A stretch of DNA of 64,000 nucleotides from Sphingomicrobium sp. XHP0239 (GCF_039555325.1 NZ_CP154608.1:1178001-1242000), one strand, 5' to 3'; counted from the first letter of the stretch, positions 53,172 through 63,799 are shown. The notes: generated by a model not told the origin, from the sequence alone. Numbers and translations: made by a program.

Positions 53172-56100
53172 ATGACTGATTCCAAATCTATCGAACCGTC
53201 TGCCCAAGGGCGTCAGGGTGCCGTGGATCGGGAATTTCCCATCGACGGAGGCGAGATGGGGCGGCGGATCCGCGCTTTCGACTGGAACTCCACCGCCTTG
53301 GGTGAACGGGCGAGCTGGCCGGTAGAGCTGAAGACCCTGGTAGAACTGATGTTGGGGTCGAGCCAGCCGATGTTCGTGGTATGGGGCAGCGAGCGCATCC
53401 TGCTTTTCAATGATGCCTACTGCGAGATCCTCGCGAACAAATCCGACACGGCCCTTGGGCGCGACATCCTCGAAGTGTGGGAAGAAATCCGGGAGGACCT
53501 CCTTCCGATCGTCGAGCAGGTCCTGCGTGGCGAAGCGGTCCAGAACGACGATATCGAACTCTGGATCGATCGCCGAGGGTATCGGGAGGAAACGCATTTT
53601 TCCTTCTCCTACACTCCCGTTCGCGACCACACCGGCCAAGTCAGGGGGTTCTTCTGCGCTTGTCAGGAGACCACGAAACAGGTCGTCGTCGAGCGTGCCC
53701 TTCGCGAAAGCGAGGCAGACGCGCGCGACAATGCGCACCGGGTCCAACTCGCGCTCGACGCCGGAGCCATCGGGGGGACGTGGTTCTGGAACCTCGAGAC
53801 CGATTGCATTTCGGTCGACGAGGCCTTTCTCACTGCCGTCGGCCTCGATCCCGACCTCGATCCCGACCTCGATCGGGATGCCTTGCGATACGAGGACTTC
53901 GTCAAGACCGTTCATCCCGAGGATAAGGCCGACGTCGCGGCCGCGATCGAAAGAGGACTGGAGAAGGGCGGATCCTATGCCATCCAGTATCGCGTTCGCC
54001 GCCGCGATGGTCGCTATTACTGGATCGAAGCGAACGGGAGGATCGATAAGGGATCGAACGACCGCGAGGGCACGTTCACCGGAGTCTTGCTCGACATGGA
54101 AGAGCGGCGCCGGACGGAGTTGGCGCTTCAGGAAAGCTCCCGCCGCCTCGACGCCATCCTCGACAACACGCGTGAAGCCGTCTTCCTGATGGATGAGAAC
54201 CAGCAGTGCGTTTACGCCAACCGCGCTGCCGAGACGCTCACCGGCTATTCGCTGGAACAGATGGAGGGACGCCCGCTTCACGACGTCGTTCACCACACCC
54301 GCCCGGACGGCACCCCCTACCCGCTCGATGAATGTCCGATCGATCGCGCTTTCCCGACGAGGGCACAAATGCAGGGAGAAGAGCTCTTCGTGGCCCCGGA
54401 CGGATCCTTTTATCCGGTCGCCTTCACGGCGAGTCCCGTACTCGACGATGACGGGTCGCCGATCGGTACGGTCATCGAAGCGAGGAACATCGCCGATGAA
54501 AAGGCCGCCGAACTGGCTTTGCGAGCGAGCGAAGAGCGCCTTCGATTCCTCAGCGGCCTCGACGAAGGGTTGCGGGATGCGCGTGACGCGGAATCGGCGA
54601 TGATGACTGCCGCCGCGATCCTGGGGTCGCATCTCGGCGCTTCACGATGTGCCTACGCGACGGTCGACGACGATAATAACTCCTTCACGATCCTTGACGA
54701 CTACACCGCTGCGGACGTGCCGAGCTCCGTCGGCCAATACAGCCTCGACCTCTTCGGATCGCGCGCTTCGTCGAGCATGCGGAACGGAGAGACGCTGATC
54801 GTTCGCGATGTCGGCGGCGAGATTGGCGAAGGCGACGGTGGCGGCAGTTTCGGGGAACTGGGCATTGCCGCGATCATCTGTTGCCCCCTCGTGCGAGACG
54901 GCCAGTTACGGGCGATGATGGCAGTCCATCAGGATCATCCGAGGAACTGGACTACGCAGGAAATCAGCCTCGTCGAAACGGCAGTCGAACGCTGCTGGGC
55001 TCATGTGGAGCGCGTCCATTCGCAAGCTCGGTTGCTGCAGGCCGAAGAGCGATATCGGCTGGCCGTGAAAGCGACCAACGACGCGGTGTGGGACTGGGAC
55101 TTGTCCTTGGACTCCGTCCAGTGGAGCGACGCGCTACTGACCAACTTCGGCTATGGCGAGAGCGTTCTCTCCTCCACCGGCGGGTGGTGGCTCGACCGCA
55201 TCCACCCGGAGGATCGTACGCGCGTGTCCGACAGCATCCATTCGGCCATCCGCGGCAATGCCAAGCACTGGCAAGCCGAGTATCGGTTCAGAAACGCCGA
55301 GGGCGAAGACGTTCACGTTATCGATCGCGGCTTCGTCATTCGCGACAGCAACGGCAAGGCCACACGCATGGTGGGGGCGTTGCAGGACCTGACCGAACGA
55401 CGGCGTTCGGAACAGATGCTTCGCACGGTCAACGAAGAGCTCGAGCAACGGGTCGCTGAGGAGATGGCCGAGCGGTCAAAAGCCGAAGACGCGCTTCGCC
55501 AGGCGCAGAAAATGGAAGCGGTCGGACAGCTGACGGGCGGCATCGCCCATGATTTCAACAACCTCCTCACCATCATCACCGGCAACGTCGACATGGCGAG
55601 GCGCGCGCTTCAGGCCGACGAAAACCTCAATGAAAGAGCCGATCGCGCGCTAGGAAATGCGGCCAAGGGGGCCGAGCGCGCCGCCTCGCTCACTCAGCGT
55701 TTGCTGGCCTTTTCCCGACGCCAGCCGCTTTCGCCGCAGCTGCTTCGGGCGGATCGGCTCGTCAACGACATGTCGGATCTGGTCCGCCGCTCGATCGGTG
55801 AAACGATCGAGCTGCGCGTGGAGGCCGATCCCGATCTCTGGCAGATCAAGGCCGATCCCAACCAGCTGGAAGCTTCCATCCTCAATCTCGTAGTGAATGC
55901 GCGCGACGCCATGCCCCGGGGCGGCACCCTCACCATTGGAGCCGCAAACGCCCGGCCCGAACGCGATCACCCGGACGACCAGGACGAGCGCGGGCCGGGC
56001 GAGTATGTCGTCATTTTCATCACCGATAGCGGGGAGGGAATGGCGAAGGACGTTCTCGATCGCGCCTTCGAACCCTTTTTCACGACGAAGGAGGTCGGCA

Positions 56101-56639
56101 AGGGCACGGGGCTCGGTCTGTCCATGGTCTACGGTTTCACCAAACAATCGGGCGGCTACATGGAAATCGTGTCGGACGAAGGTGATGGAACCACCGTTCG
56201 CCTCTTCCTTCCGCGGGCGTTCGGTGCGGTCCGCTCGGCGAAAGACGAACCGAAGGCAGTGTCGGAAACGGCCGGCTCGAAACGATGCATCCTTGTCGTC
56301 GAGGATGACGACGACGTCCGAAACTACACTGCGGAAAGCCTGCGTGAGCTCGGATATATGGTACGCGAGGCCAATTCCGGCAGCGCAGCGGTCAAGGTCC
56401 TCGAAGCGGATGGCGACGAGGTTGATCTGGTGTTCAGCGACGTCGTCATGCCCGGGATGACTGGCCGGGAACTCGCCAGGATCGTCCAGCGCGACTTCCC
56501 CGAGATCCGCACGCTTCTGACGAGCGGATACACGCGTGATCTTGCCGGGACGGCATCGGAGGGTTCGGGGAACCGAATTCTCGCCAAGCCCTTCACGTTC
56601 GCAGAGCTCAGCCGCGAGGTTTCGGCGGTTCTGCAATGA
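53172..56639 (+). CDS. Large multi-PAS/GAF hybrid histidine kinase
   Basis: A protein of 1155 residues without membrane helices. In order: PAS (about 60-170), PAS (190-315), PAS (325-445), GAF (465-610), PAS (625-745), coiled coil, HisKA with the H-box [18 protein letters not shown] (near 790), HATPase with [14 protein letters not shown], and a receiver domain (about 1035-1155) with the phospho-aspartate in [10 protein letters not shown]. It is a cytosolic hybrid kinase related to proteins that feed the general stress phosphorelay. The second PAS contains a short in-frame repeat (DPDLDPDLD). Confidence 0.93.
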   Translation: MTDSKSIEPSAQGRQGAVDREFPIDGGEMGRRIRAFDWNSTALGERASWPVELKTLVELMLGSSQPMFVVWGSERILLFNDAYCEILANKSDTALGRDILEVWEEIREDLLPIVEQVLRGEAVQNDDIELWIDRRGYREETHFSFSYTPVRDHTGQVRGFFCACQETTKQVVVERALRESEADARDNAHRVQLALDAGAIGGTWFWNLETDCISVDEAFLTAVGLDPDLDPDLDRDALRYEDFVKTVHPEDKADVAAAIERGLEKGGSYAIQYRVRRRDGRYYWIEANGRIDKGSNDREGTFTGVLLDMEERRRTELALQESSRRLDAILDNTREAVFLMDENQQCVYANRAAETLTGYSLEQMEGRPLHDVVHHTRPDGTPYPLDECPIDRAFPTRAQMQGEELFVAPDGSFYPVAFTASPVLDDDGSPIGTVIEARNIADEKAAELALRASEERLRFLSGLDEGLRDARDAESAMMTAAAILGSHLGASRCAYATVDDDNNSFTILDDYTAADVPSSVGQYSLDLFGSRASSSMRNGETLIVRDVGGEIGEGDGGGSFGELGIAAIICCPLVRDGQLRAMMAVHQDHPRNWTTQEISLVETAVERCWAHVERVHSQARLLQAEERYRLAVKATNDAVWDWDLSLDSVQWSDALLTNFGYGESVLSSTGGWWLDRIHPEDRTRVSDSIHSAIRGNAKHWQAEYRFRNAEGEDVHVIDRGFVIRDSNGKATRMVGALQDLTERRRSEQMLRTVNEELEQRVAEEMAERSKAEDALRQAQKMEAVGQLTGGIAHDFNNLLTIITGNVDMARRALQADENLNERADRALGNAAKGAERAASLTQRLLAFSRRQPLSPQLLRADRLVNDMSDLVRRSIGETIELRVEADPDLWQIKADPNQLEASILNLVVNARDAMPRGGTLTIGAANARPERDHPDDQDERGPGEYVVIFITDSGEGMAKDVLDRAFEPFFTTKEVGKGTGLGLSMVYGFTKQSGGYMEIVSDEGDGTTVRLFLPRAFGAVRSAKDEPKAVSETAGSKRCILVVEDDDDVRNYTAESLRELGYMVREANSGSAAVKVLEADGDEVDLVFSDVVMPGMTGRELARIVQRDFPEIRTLLTSGYTRDLAGTASEGSGNRILAKPFTFAELSREVSAVLQ

Positions 56640-56765
56640 TAGCGAAAGAGCTTTTCTGATCGAATACTGACTGCCCTAACACCACGATGGGCGACACCGG
56701 GGCGCCATGAGGCTGCCCCGATGTCGAAGTTCGTTCGGTCAGCTGAAATCTCGTTTGTCCGAAGA

Positions 56766-57362
56766 TTACTGGCCGCTGTAAGGGATGGTGGACTTGTGCA
56801 CCGCCATTCGCAGGTCCCCTTCGCCGTCGCGGATGTAACCGATCGTGTATTCGACCTTCGTTTCCGCGCTGCCGTCGGCGGGCGTGAAATAGTAGTTCCC
56901 CATCGCAACGGCCATATGGCAGATGTTGTTGGTGATCCCGGCATTCTGCCAGCGGACATTGGTCCAAGGCTTGATCGCGAAGCCCTTGTCTTCAGGGTAG
57001 GATTCGTTGCCGCCCACGAAATAGGACAGCGCGCCGTCGAACGACGGCCGGAACTGCTCGACCGACGCGAGGGTCGGTTTGAACAGGACCAGGCTTTGGT
57101 CGTAGGCATAGAATTCGTTGATATGATCGGCGGCCGCCTTACGGTAGTCGCCGCCTGCCGAATAGACCTTGCCGATACTGACGATGCCCTCGCCCCAGGC
57201 TTCCTGCGCCGCGACGACTTCCTGCTCGGTGATGCAGCGAAGCTGCTGCTCGGTCGGCTGCAGGCTCTGTCCGCTGCCAATGGGAGCCGCATTCTGCGCA
57301 TGAGCCGGCAGCGCTACCATCGAGGTCAGCGCAGACGCGATCAAAAACATCTTCATGGTCAT
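56766..57362 (-). CDS. Secreted SnoaL/NTF2-like protein
   Basis: A protein of 198 residues with a signal peptide (MFLIASALTSMVALPAHAQ). The mature part (GDYRKAAADHINEFYAYDQSLVLFKPT, SYFVGGNESYPEDKGFAIKPW, AVAMGNYYFTPADGS, YIRDGEGDLRMAVHKSTIPYS) fits an NTF2/SnoaL fold. Databases often label such proteins phosphoribosyl-AMP cyclohydrolase, but no HisI motif is present. A relation to iota-class carbonic anhydrases is possible, from the fold and the C-terminal HKSTIP motif, but unproven. It overlaps the TerC gene by four bases and may be its partner. Confidence 0.7.
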   Translation of the reverse strand: MTMKMFLIASALTSMVALPAHAQNAAPIGSGQSLQPTEQQLRCITEQEVVAAQEAWGEGIVSIGKVYSAGGDYRKAAADHINEFYAYDQSLVLFKPTLASVEQFRPSFDGALSYFVGGNESYPEDKGFAIKPWTNVRWQNAGITNNICHMAVAMGNYYFTPADGSAETKVEYTIGYIRDGEGDLRMAVHKSTIPYSGQ

Positions 57363-58459
57363 TCTCCTTTATCTCCGGTGGGATGGGATTGGCGATGATC
57401 GGAAAGCGACATGCCGGAGTAACCCATGCCCCTTTCCTCGCGCGAAAGTGGTTCGTCGGGCCAGTCGGGCTCTGGCAATCCGCGGGTCTTCCACAAGGAA
57501 TAGACGATCCCGGACGCGATCAGGCCGAAGGTGACGCCGAGGCTGATCGAGGCGGGAATCTTTCCGCCGTCCAACACGAAGTCGGCGATGAATATCTTGG
57601 AGCCGATAAAGACGAGAACGGCAGCCAGCGCATATTTGAGATAGTGGAAACGATGGATCATCGCTGCGAGCGCGAAATACAGCGCGCGCAAACCGAGGAT
57701 CGCGAAGATGTTCGACGTGTAGACGATGAAGGTGTCGGTCGTGATCGCGAAGATCGCGGGCACGCTATCGAGCGCGAACACCAGGTCGGCAATATTGATG
57801 ACGACGAGCGCAAGGAGCAGCGGTGTAGCCGCGCGGACGATCTTGCCGGTCTTCGGATCCTCGACCTTGACCAGAAACCGCTGTCCGTGAAGCTCCTTCG
57901 TCACCGGCATTTGGCTCGAGATGAACTTTACGACCGGGTTCTTGGAGATGTCGGGCGCCTCGTCGCCGGCAAAGAACATCTTGATGCCTGTGGCGATCAG
58001 GAAGGCCGCAAAGAGGTAGAGGACCCAATAGGCCTCAGCGAGCAGAGCGGCACCGCCCGCGATCATCAGGCCGCGAAGCACGATCACCGCCATGATCCCC
58101 CAGAGAAGCGCGCGATACTGGTATTTCCGCGGGATCGCGAAATAGGTGAAGATCAGGCTGATCACGAAGACATTGTCGATCGACAGCGCCTTCTCGATGA
58201 AGAAGCCGGTGAAGTATTCCATTCCGGACTGGGCCCCGCGCGCAGCCCAGACCCACGCCCCGAACAGGATGGCAACGCCGATATAGAAAGCGCTCAGCTT
58301 GAGGCTTTCGGCAATGCCGAGTTCGCGATCCTCCTTGTGAAGGACGCCGAGGTCGAAAGCAGTAAGAACGACGACGATGGCGAGAAAGGCTGCCCAGAAC
58401 CAGACGGGCGTCCCGAGCCACTCGGCAAGCAAGAACTCTGGCACGAATATAATCCTCAT
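57359..58459 (-). CDS. TerC family integral membrane protein
   Basis: A protein of 366 residues from ATG 58459 (MRIIFVPEFLLAEWLG); an ATG at 58483 adds eight residues. It has nine or so helices and the family motifs EKALSIDNVFVISLIFTYFAIP and VINIADLVFALDSVPAIFAITTDTFIVYTSNIFAILGLRALYF, which supply metal-binding aspartates. TerC/Alx proteins export manganese or aid metal loading of secreted proteins. The stop overlaps the start of the secreted SnoaL-like gene. Confidence 0.93.
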   Translation of the reverse strand: MRIIFVPEFLLAEWLGTPVWFWAAFLAIVVVLTAFDLGVLHKEDRELGIAESLKLSAFYIGVAILFGAWVWAARGAQSGMEYFTGFFIEKALSIDNVFVISLIFTYFAIPRKYQYRALLWGIMAVIVLRGLMIAGGAALLAEAYWVLYLFAAFLIATGIKMFFAGDEAPDISKNPVVKFISSQMPVTKELHGQRFLVKVEDPKTGKIVRAATPLLLALVVINIADLVFALDSVPAIFAITTDTFIVYTSNIFAILGLRALYFALAAMIHRFHYLKYALAAVLVFIGSKIFIADFVLDGGKIPASISLGVTFGLIASGIVYSLWKTRGLPEPDWPDEPLSREERGMGYSGMSLSDHRQSHPTGDKGE

Positions 58460-58619
58460 GAGCTGGATCGGCAGCTTCGCCATCAGGCGCGAAACTGTCG
58501 GCGATGCCCGGACTTCCGTCAGGACTGACGGGCACGAGATTGCGTTCGACGTGAATTGGAGATGCGCTGAAGGCCGACTTTGTCGGGCGCTTCACGAAGC
58601 CTCCGGCACGACGATCCTC

Positions 58620-58799
58620 TTATCGCGACGCGCCGGATCGCCGCCAAGTCATGCGATAAAGCATGTCCTTCGCGCGCAGTTTGAGCTTCTTGAGCTTGGC
58701 GATGGCGAATTGATCGGGAAACTTGCGGCGCTGTTGCACTCGCAGTTGTGCGTCGATCTTCTGATGCAGTTCGGTCAGTCGAAATATGCGGGCCGTCAT
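58620..58799 (-). CDS. YdcH family (DUF465) small protein
   Basis: A protein of 59 residues. The helical hairpin RIFRLTELHQKIDAQLRVQQRRKFPDQFAIAKLKKLKLRAKDML is the DUF465 pattern, common in Alphaproteobacteria. Two ATG codons are adjacent (58802 and 58799). No function is known. It lies 160 bases upstream of the TerC gene on the same strand. Confidence 0.85.
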   Translation of the reverse strand: MTARIFRLTELHQKIDAQLRVQQRRKFPDQFAIAKLKKLKLRAKDMLYRMTWRRSGASR

Positions 58800-58802
58800 C
58801 AT

Positions 58803-59226
58803 TCTCTCCGTAGACGAAGTTCATGGTGATCGGAGAACCGATGCGTTTCGATGCGACCTATCGAAGGGGAAACAGGGCCTCGGTTCGCATCGGTTCTTCC
58901 GATACGAACCGACATCACGTGGTTCGCTCAACCGTTGAGCGAAGCGCGCCAGAGGGGCCCGGTCCGTAGGTTTGAAACTAGCCGATCCCGTTTGGGTTCC
59001 AATATGACCCGAAGGACGTACCGAGTGGCGCGCCCGAAGTGAAAATGGTGGGCACTCTGATCATTGGATAATTTCGATTGGAAGGCCAGCGTAACGTCCG
59101 CTTTGCGCCCTACATCCCGCCGTTCGGCCTTGTCGCTGACGATCCCGAAAGCCGCCATTCGTTTCGCAAGCGCTCAACTGGTTCAGACCCGACATTGCGC
59201 TGCCGGCCCAACATGCGTGGCCAAAA
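58803..59226. other. Intergenic region with a long imperfect palindrome
   Basis: These 424 bases contain short ORFs on both strands (for example 59064-59333 on plus and 58928-59158 on minus) without family signs. A hairpin CGGTTCGCATCGG (58881-58893) / CCGATACGAACCG (58899-58911), 12 of 13 paired with loop TTCTT, stands out; it has no T tract, so it is more like an operator or processing site than a terminator. Confidence 0.5.
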
Positions 59227-60105
59227 TTAAATTCGAAGTGCAGCAATCAGGGCGTCCCGAGCCATGGCCACGCGCGGGTGTCGCAGCGATGAGCGTGCCC
59301 AGACGAGGTAGTAAGCGTTGCGCGGCACCGTAATCGGCGCGGGTATCTCGATCAGCGTGCAGGCAGCGCGTTCGCTACGGGTGAGATAGCCGGGCAGTAC
59401 CGTCCAGCCGAGGTCCGCGCACAATCCCGACCGTAGCACCCTCAGATCGGGTGCCGTCAAGGCGGGCTGGCTGGTCAGCTCGATTTGGTTTGCAAGGAGC
59501 CAGGTTCGCAGCAATGGCCGGTCGAGATCGTAGGCGAGATGGGCTGTTTGATTGAGCCCTTCGACCGACGGCAATTCGGCAATCCGCATGGCCACGGAGG
59601 GAGAGGCTACGGCGAGCAGGTGTTCCTCGCCCAGCGCATGGAAGGCCAACCGCGGATCTTCGGGTTGCGAGGCGGTGACAGCCAGATGTACTCTGTCTTC
59701 GAGGAGCATGGCATAAAGCGCCTCGCGCCCGCCGATATGCAGCCGCAGGTCCAGCCCTGCTTCCAGCAGCGGAGCCAGTCGAGGCGTGATCATTTCGCCC
59801 AGGAGGTCCGACGGCGCGGCGATGTGGACCGTGCCCGAGATGCGCGACGATCGGGCCCGCGCGCTGGCCAGTGCCGATTCCGCCGTGTCGAGGCTGCTTC
59901 CGATCGAAGCCGCGAGATCGTCGGCAATTATTGTTGGTCGAACACCCCGTGAATGGCGATCGAACAGGGGACGGCCCAATTGCGCCTCGAGCGATGCGAT
60001 GTGCTGCGACGCGGCCGGTTGGGTGATGCCGATTGCCCGGGCCGCTTCGCTCAGTGAACGACGGCGGTAGACTTCGACGAAGGTGCGCAACTGCAGGAGG
60101 GACAT
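59227..60105 (-). CDS. LysR family transcriptional regulator
   Basis: A protein of 292 residues from ATG 60105 (MSLLQLRTFVEVYRR). The helix-turn-helix is SLSEAARAIGITQPAASQHIASLEAQLGRPLFDR; the effector domain follows with VHIAAPSDLLGEMITPRLAPLL. It is divergent from the DJ-1-glyoxalase-OYE group and likely controls it. The ligand is unknown. Confidence 0.92.
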   Translation of the reverse strand: MSLLQLRTFVEVYRRRSLSEAARAIGITQPAASQHIASLEAQLGRPLFDRHSRGVRPTIIADDLAASIGSSLDTAESALASARARSSRISGTVHIAAPSDLLGEMITPRLAPLLEAGLDLRLHIGGREALYAMLLEDRVHLAVTASQPEDPRLAFHALGEEHLLAVASPSVAMRIAELPSVEGLNQTAHLAYDLDRPLLRTWLLANQIELTSQPALTAPDLRVLRSGLCADLGWTVLPGYLTRSERAACTLIEIPAPITVPRNAYYLVWARSSLRHPRVAMARDALIAALRI

Positions 60106-60126
60106 TGCGGTTCCATATGCGGATTT

Positions 60127-60141
60127 ATGGCCGTCCGCCAT
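60127..60141. promoter_or_regulatory. Candidate LysR operator
   Basis: ATGGC (60127-60131) and GCCAT (60137-60141) form a perfect inverted repeat with a 5-base spacer, containing the T-N11-A pattern. It is 22 bases from the LysR start and 60 bases from the divergent gene start, the usual place for a LysR-type activator or repressor site. Confidence 0.4.
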
Positions 60142-60201
60142 TCCCGTTGGATTTCATGATGCCGTTCTCTGCCCATCTAGGCCGCCGAAAGGAACGAGCG
60201 A

Positions 60202-61011
60202 GTGCAAAATCGCCGCCAACTGCTGAAAGCTTTCATCGCTGTCTTTGTGGCGGGTGTGGCTGCGCGGGTTGCGTTTGCTCGTGTCCCCAAGATCAACGGA
60301 AAAGGACAATTGACGATGAACCGTATTCTGATGGTAGCCACCTCCGCCGACCGCATGACCCCCGGCACCGAACCGACGGGTGTCTGGCTCGAGGAACTTA
60401 CCACCCCGTATTATGCGTTCCGCGATGCGGGCGCCGACGTGACGCTGGCCTCGATTAAGGGTGGTGCCATCCCCGTAGACCAGCGCAGCGTCAACGCCGA
60501 CGGCGAGAACGACGCTTCGGTCGAGCGTTATCTGAAGGACGACGACCTGAAGGCCGAGGTTGCCAGCACCCCTGTATTCACAAGCATCGATCCCGCCGGC
60601 TACGACGCGCTGTTCCTGCCCGGCGGTCACGGCACCATGTTCGATTACCCCGGCAGCGACGAACTGGCGCGCCTGGTCGAACGCTTCGACCGCGAAGGCA
60701 AGATCGTCGCCGCCGTCTGCCATGGACCGGCAGGGCTGGTCTCGGCGAAGAAGGCCGATGGCACGCCCTTCGTCGCCGGTCGCCGTGTCGCGGGCTTCAC
60801 GGACAGCGAGGAGCGCGCGGTCGGCCTTGATCAGGCGGTGCCGTTCCTGCTCGAAACGCGTCTCAAGGAACTCGGCGGCAAGCACGAAGGCGGCCCCGAT
60901 TTTGCCCCCTTCGCCTTGCGCGACGGCAATCTCGTGACCGGCCAGAACCCCGCCAGCGCTACCCGCACCGCGGAGCTCGTGATGGAAGCCCTCAAGGACA
61001 AGGTCGCCTGA
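60202..61011 (+). CDS. DJ-1/PfpI family protein with Tat-like leader
   Basis: A protein of 269 residues from GTG 60202; ATG 60316 would give a cytosolic form. The N-terminus has NRRQLLKA followed by a hydrophobic stretch, a possible Tat or anchor signal. The glutamine amidotransferase-like core has [14 protein letters not shown] and the nucleophile cysteine in [13 protein letters not shown]. Relatives are Hsp31-like chaperones and glyoxalase III enzymes acting on methylglyoxal, in line with the next gene. Confidence 0.88.
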   Translation: MQNRRQLLKAFIAVFVAGVAARVAFARVPKINGKGQLTMNRILMVATSADRMTPGTEPTGVWLEELTTPYYAFRDAGADVTLASIKGGAIPVDQRSVNADGENDASVERYLKDDDLKAEVASTPVFTSIDPAGYDALFLPGGHGTMFDYPGSDELARLVERFDREGKIVAAVCHGPAGLVSAKKADGTPFVAGRRVAGFTDSEERAVGLDQAVPFLLETRLKELGGKHEGGPDFAPFALRDGNLVTGQNPASATRTAELVMEALKDKVA

Positions 61012-61013
61012 TC

Positions 61014-61469
61014 ATGCGCTATCTCCACACCATGCTGCGCGTCGCCGATCCCGAGGCGGCGATCAGTTTCTTCACGCTGTTGGGTCTCAAGGAGACCCGG
61101 CGCATGGAGAACCAGGCCGGGCGTTACACGCTAATCTATCTTGCCGCCGACGAGGATTTCCGCGGCGACGGCCAGCAGGGCGAAGCCGAGGTCGAGCTGA
61201 CGTACAACTGGCCGCCCGAGGACGGCAGCCCTGCCGAGACTTATACCGGGGGCCGCAACTTCGGCCATCTCGCCTACGGGGTCGACGACATCTACGAAAC
61301 GTGCGCGCGGCTGCAGGCGGGCGGCGTGACGATCAATCGCCCCCCGCGTGACGGATACATGGCGTTCGTCCGCTCGCCGGACGGGATCTCGATCGAACTG
61401 CTGCAGAAGGGCGAACACAAGGCTCCTGCCGAACCCTGGGCCTCCATGTCCAACACGGGCGAATGGTGA
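61014..61469 (+). CDS. VOC family protein, lactoylglutathione lyase-like
   Basis: A protein of 151 residues, two bases after the DJ-1 gene. It starts [26 protein letters not shown] and has [27 protein letters not shown] and IELLQ, a pattern very close to glyoxalase I with metal ligands His and Glu. It would detoxify methylglyoxal with glutathione. Its stop overlaps the oxidoreductase start (TGATG). Confidence 0.9.
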   Translation: MRYLHTMLRVADPEAAISFFTLLGLKETRRMENQAGRYTLIYLAADEDFRGDGQQGEAEVELTYNWPPEDGSPAETYTGGRNFGHLAYGVDDIYETCARLQAGGVTINRPPRDGYMAFVRSPDGISIELLQKGEHKAPAEPWASMSNTGEW

Positions 61470-62575
61470 TGGCGAAATTGTTCGAACCGATTGAGGTTGG
61501 CGGGTTGCGGCTCGCCAACCGCATCGTCATCGCGCCGATGTGCCAGTATTCGGCCGAGGACGGCGCGATGACCGACTGGCACCAGATGCATCTCGGCCAG
61601 TTGGCGCTGTCGGGCGCGGGCGCGCTGACGATAGAGGCGACCGCGGTCAGCCCGGAAGGGCGCATCACCTACGGTGACGTCGGCCTGTACGATGACCGTA
61701 CCGAAGCGGCGATGCGAAGCGTGCTCGAAAGTGTGCGCCGTTGGTCGGACATCCCGCTGATCATCCAGCTGGCCCATGCTGGCCGCAAGGCGAGCTGCGC
61801 CAAGCCGTGGCAAGGCGGAACGCAGATCGCCCCCGATGCGGAGAATGGCTGGCAGACCGTGGCACCCAGCGCCATTCCCTTCGCTCGGGACGACCATCCC
61901 CCTGTCGAACTGGACAAGTTAGGGCTTGCCCGCATCCGGGAGGCGTTCGCGGATGCCGCCCGGCGCGCCGGCAGGCTCGGCATCGAAGCCATCCAGATCC
62001 ACGTCGCGCATGGCTATCTGCTCCACGAGTTTCTTTCGCCGATCTCCAACCGGCGCGGCGACGAATACGGCGGCAGCCTCGACAACCGGATGCGGTTCCC
62101 GCTCGAAGTGTTCGGTGCCGTGCGCGAAGCGTTTCCAGCCGACCGCCCGGTGACCGTCCGCGTTTCCGGGACCGACTGGGTCGAAGGCGGCTGGACAGCG
62201 GAGGAAACCGCATTGTTTGCACAGGAGCTGGAGCGGCGCGGTTGTTCGGCAATCCACGTCTCCGGCGGCGGCCTCGACAGGCGCCAGCAAATCCCGGTCG
62301 GCCCCGGCTATCAGGTGCCGCTGGCGAGGACGGTCAAGGACGCGGTCGCCATGCCTGTCGTGGCGGTCGGAATGATCACCGATCCGCACCAGGCGGAGCG
62401 CATCCTCGAAGACGGGCATGCCGACGCGATAGCGATAGCCCGCGCTGCGCTTTGGGATCCGCGCTGGCCCTGGCACGCCGCCGCCGCGCTTGGCGCATCG
62501 GTAAAGGCACCCCCGCAACATCTCCGGTCCGAGCCCCACGAAGCGGGCCGCATTCTCAAGGAAATGATCCCATGA
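61469..62575 (+). CDS. Old yellow enzyme-like NADH:flavin oxidoreductase
   Basis: A protein of 368 residues from ATG 61469 ([19 protein letters not shown]); an ATG at 61463 adds two residues. YqjM-like features are IAPMCQYSA with the FMN-tuning cysteine, QLAHAGRKAS, IQIHVAHGYLLHEFLSPISNRR and the FMN-phosphate loop near GMITDPHQAERIL. It reduces activated alkenes such as enals and enones with NAD(P)H. It overlaps its neighbours on both sides. Confidence 0.92.
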   Translation: MAKLFEPIEVGGLRLANRIVIAPMCQYSAEDGAMTDWHQMHLGQLALSGAGALTIEATAVSPEGRITYGDVGLYDDRTEAAMRSVLESVRRWSDIPLIIQLAHAGRKASCAKPWQGGTQIAPDAENGWQTVAPSAIPFARDDHPPVELDKLGLARIREAFADAARRAGRLGIEAIQIHVAHGYLLHEFLSPISNRRGDEYGGSLDNRMRFPLEVFGAVREAFPADRPVTVRVSGTDWVEGGWTAEETALFAQELERRGCSAIHVSGGGLDRRQQIPVGPGYQVPLARTVKDAVAMPVVAVGMITDPHQAERILEDGHADAIAIARAALWDPRWPWHAAAALGASVKAPPQHLRSEPHEAGRILKEMIP

Positions 62576-63723
62576 AAATCTCCGTCAAACTGCTTCTTGC
62601 CGCTGGCGCTGCCCTCTCGCTTGCCGCCTGCTCGACGACCCGCGAGGGTGCATCCGCGCCCCAGATCGAACAGGTGGCGACCTTCGGTGGCGCGATGCCG
62701 ACTGGCGTGACCGTCGCCCCCAACGGGCGCATTTTCGTCAACTTCCCGCAATGGGGCGACAACGCGCCGTTCACGGTTGCCGAGCTGGTCGACGGCAAGG
62801 CGGTGCCTTATCCCGACGCCGTGACCAACCAGCCCGATCCGGCCGACCCGGCTGGGCATTTTATCTCGGTGCAGAGCGTGGTGGCCGACGGCGCCAATCG
62901 CCTCTGGGTGCTCGACACGGCGGCGCCCAAATTCTCTCAACCGCAGGCCGGCGGGGCAAAGCTGGTGGCGATCGACCTTGCGACCGACCGGGTGGTGAAG
63001 ACGATCGTCCTGCCGCCCAGCGTGGTGCTGCCCACGACCTACCTCAACGACGTGCGCTTCGATCTGCGTCAGGGCGCCGAGGGCGTCGCCTACATCACTG
63101 ACAGCAGCAACGCGGGGATCGGCGGCATCATCGTCGTCGATATCGCCAGCGGGCGTGCGATCCGGCGCCTGTCGAACCATGTGACGACCAATCCGGAGCC
63201 CGGCTTCACCCCGGTTGTCGACGGCGCGGTGCTCATGAACCGCCCGGCCGACGGACCCGCGACGCCGCTAGCAATCGCGAGCGACGCAATCGGGCTTAGC
63301 GCCGACGGCAGCTTGCTCTACTACGGGCCACTATCCGGCCGCACGCTGCACGCGGTCCCCACGGCCATGCTGCGCGATCCTGCGGTGACCGAGGAGGAAC
63401 TGGCCCGCGCGGTACGCAGCCTGGGGCGCAAAGGCGCTTCGGACGGGATTGCCGAAGACGACCGGGGCCGCGTGTTCGCCGGCGATTACGAGAACAACGC
63501 GATCCGCATGCTCGACCAGGGCCTCTGGACGACGGTGGTCAGCGACCCCCGCATCAGCTGGCCCGACACGCTGTCGATCGGCACCGACGGCTATCTCTAC
63601 TTCACCGCCAACCAGCTCCATCGCCAACCAGGCTTCCACGGCGGGCGGGACTTGCGCCGCAAGCCTTACGAGCTGCTCCGCATCCGGGTGGGCGCCGGGC
63701 CCGTCCTTTTGCGCTCACAGTGA
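62572..63723 (+). CDS. MRJP/Yellow family secreted lipoprotein
   Basis: A protein of 383 residues with a lipoprotein signal ending in LSLAAC (cysteine for lipid attachment). The mature protein has repeating beta-propeller-type segments such as NRLWVLDTAAPKF, TYLNDVRFDLRQGAEGVAYITDSSNAGIGGIIVVDIASGRAIRRL and DGIAEDDRGRVFAGDYENNAIR, typical of the major royal jelly/Yellow family. Its role in bacteria is not known. It overlaps the OYE gene by four bases. Confidence 0.88.
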   Translation: MKISVKLLLAAGAALSLAACSTTREGASAPQIEQVATFGGAMPTGVTVAPNGRIFVNFPQWGDNAPFTVAELVDGKAVPYPDAVTNQPDPADPAGHFISVQSVVADGANRLWVLDTAAPKFSQPQAGGAKLVAIDLATDRVVKTIVLPPSVVLPTTYLNDVRFDLRQGAEGVAYITDSSNAGIGGIIVVDIASGRAIRRLSNHVTTNPEPGFTPVVDGAVLMNRPADGPATPLAIASDAIGLSADGSLLYYGPLSGRTLHAVPTAMLRDPAVTEEELARAVRSLGRKGASDGIAEDDRGRVFAGDYENNAIRMLDQGLWTTVVSDPRISWPDTLSIGTDGYLYFTANQLHRQPGFHGGRDLRRKPYELLRIRVGAGPVLLRSQ

Positions 63724-63799
63724 TCCCATCAGGCCGGGCAGGCTCGAGCGGGACCGCGATCCGGCAAAAAATCAACAACTGACTTGAAGGAATACAGAC

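Noticed and set aside
53052..54632. Leftward ORF of 526 codons
   Set aside because: Antisense of the first PAS domains of the hybrid kinase; no domain of its own.
58460..58800. Manganese (yybP-ykoY) riboswitch upstream of terC
   Set aside because: The leader lacks the conserved GGGGAGUAG-type core, and part of it is occupied by the DUF465 gene.
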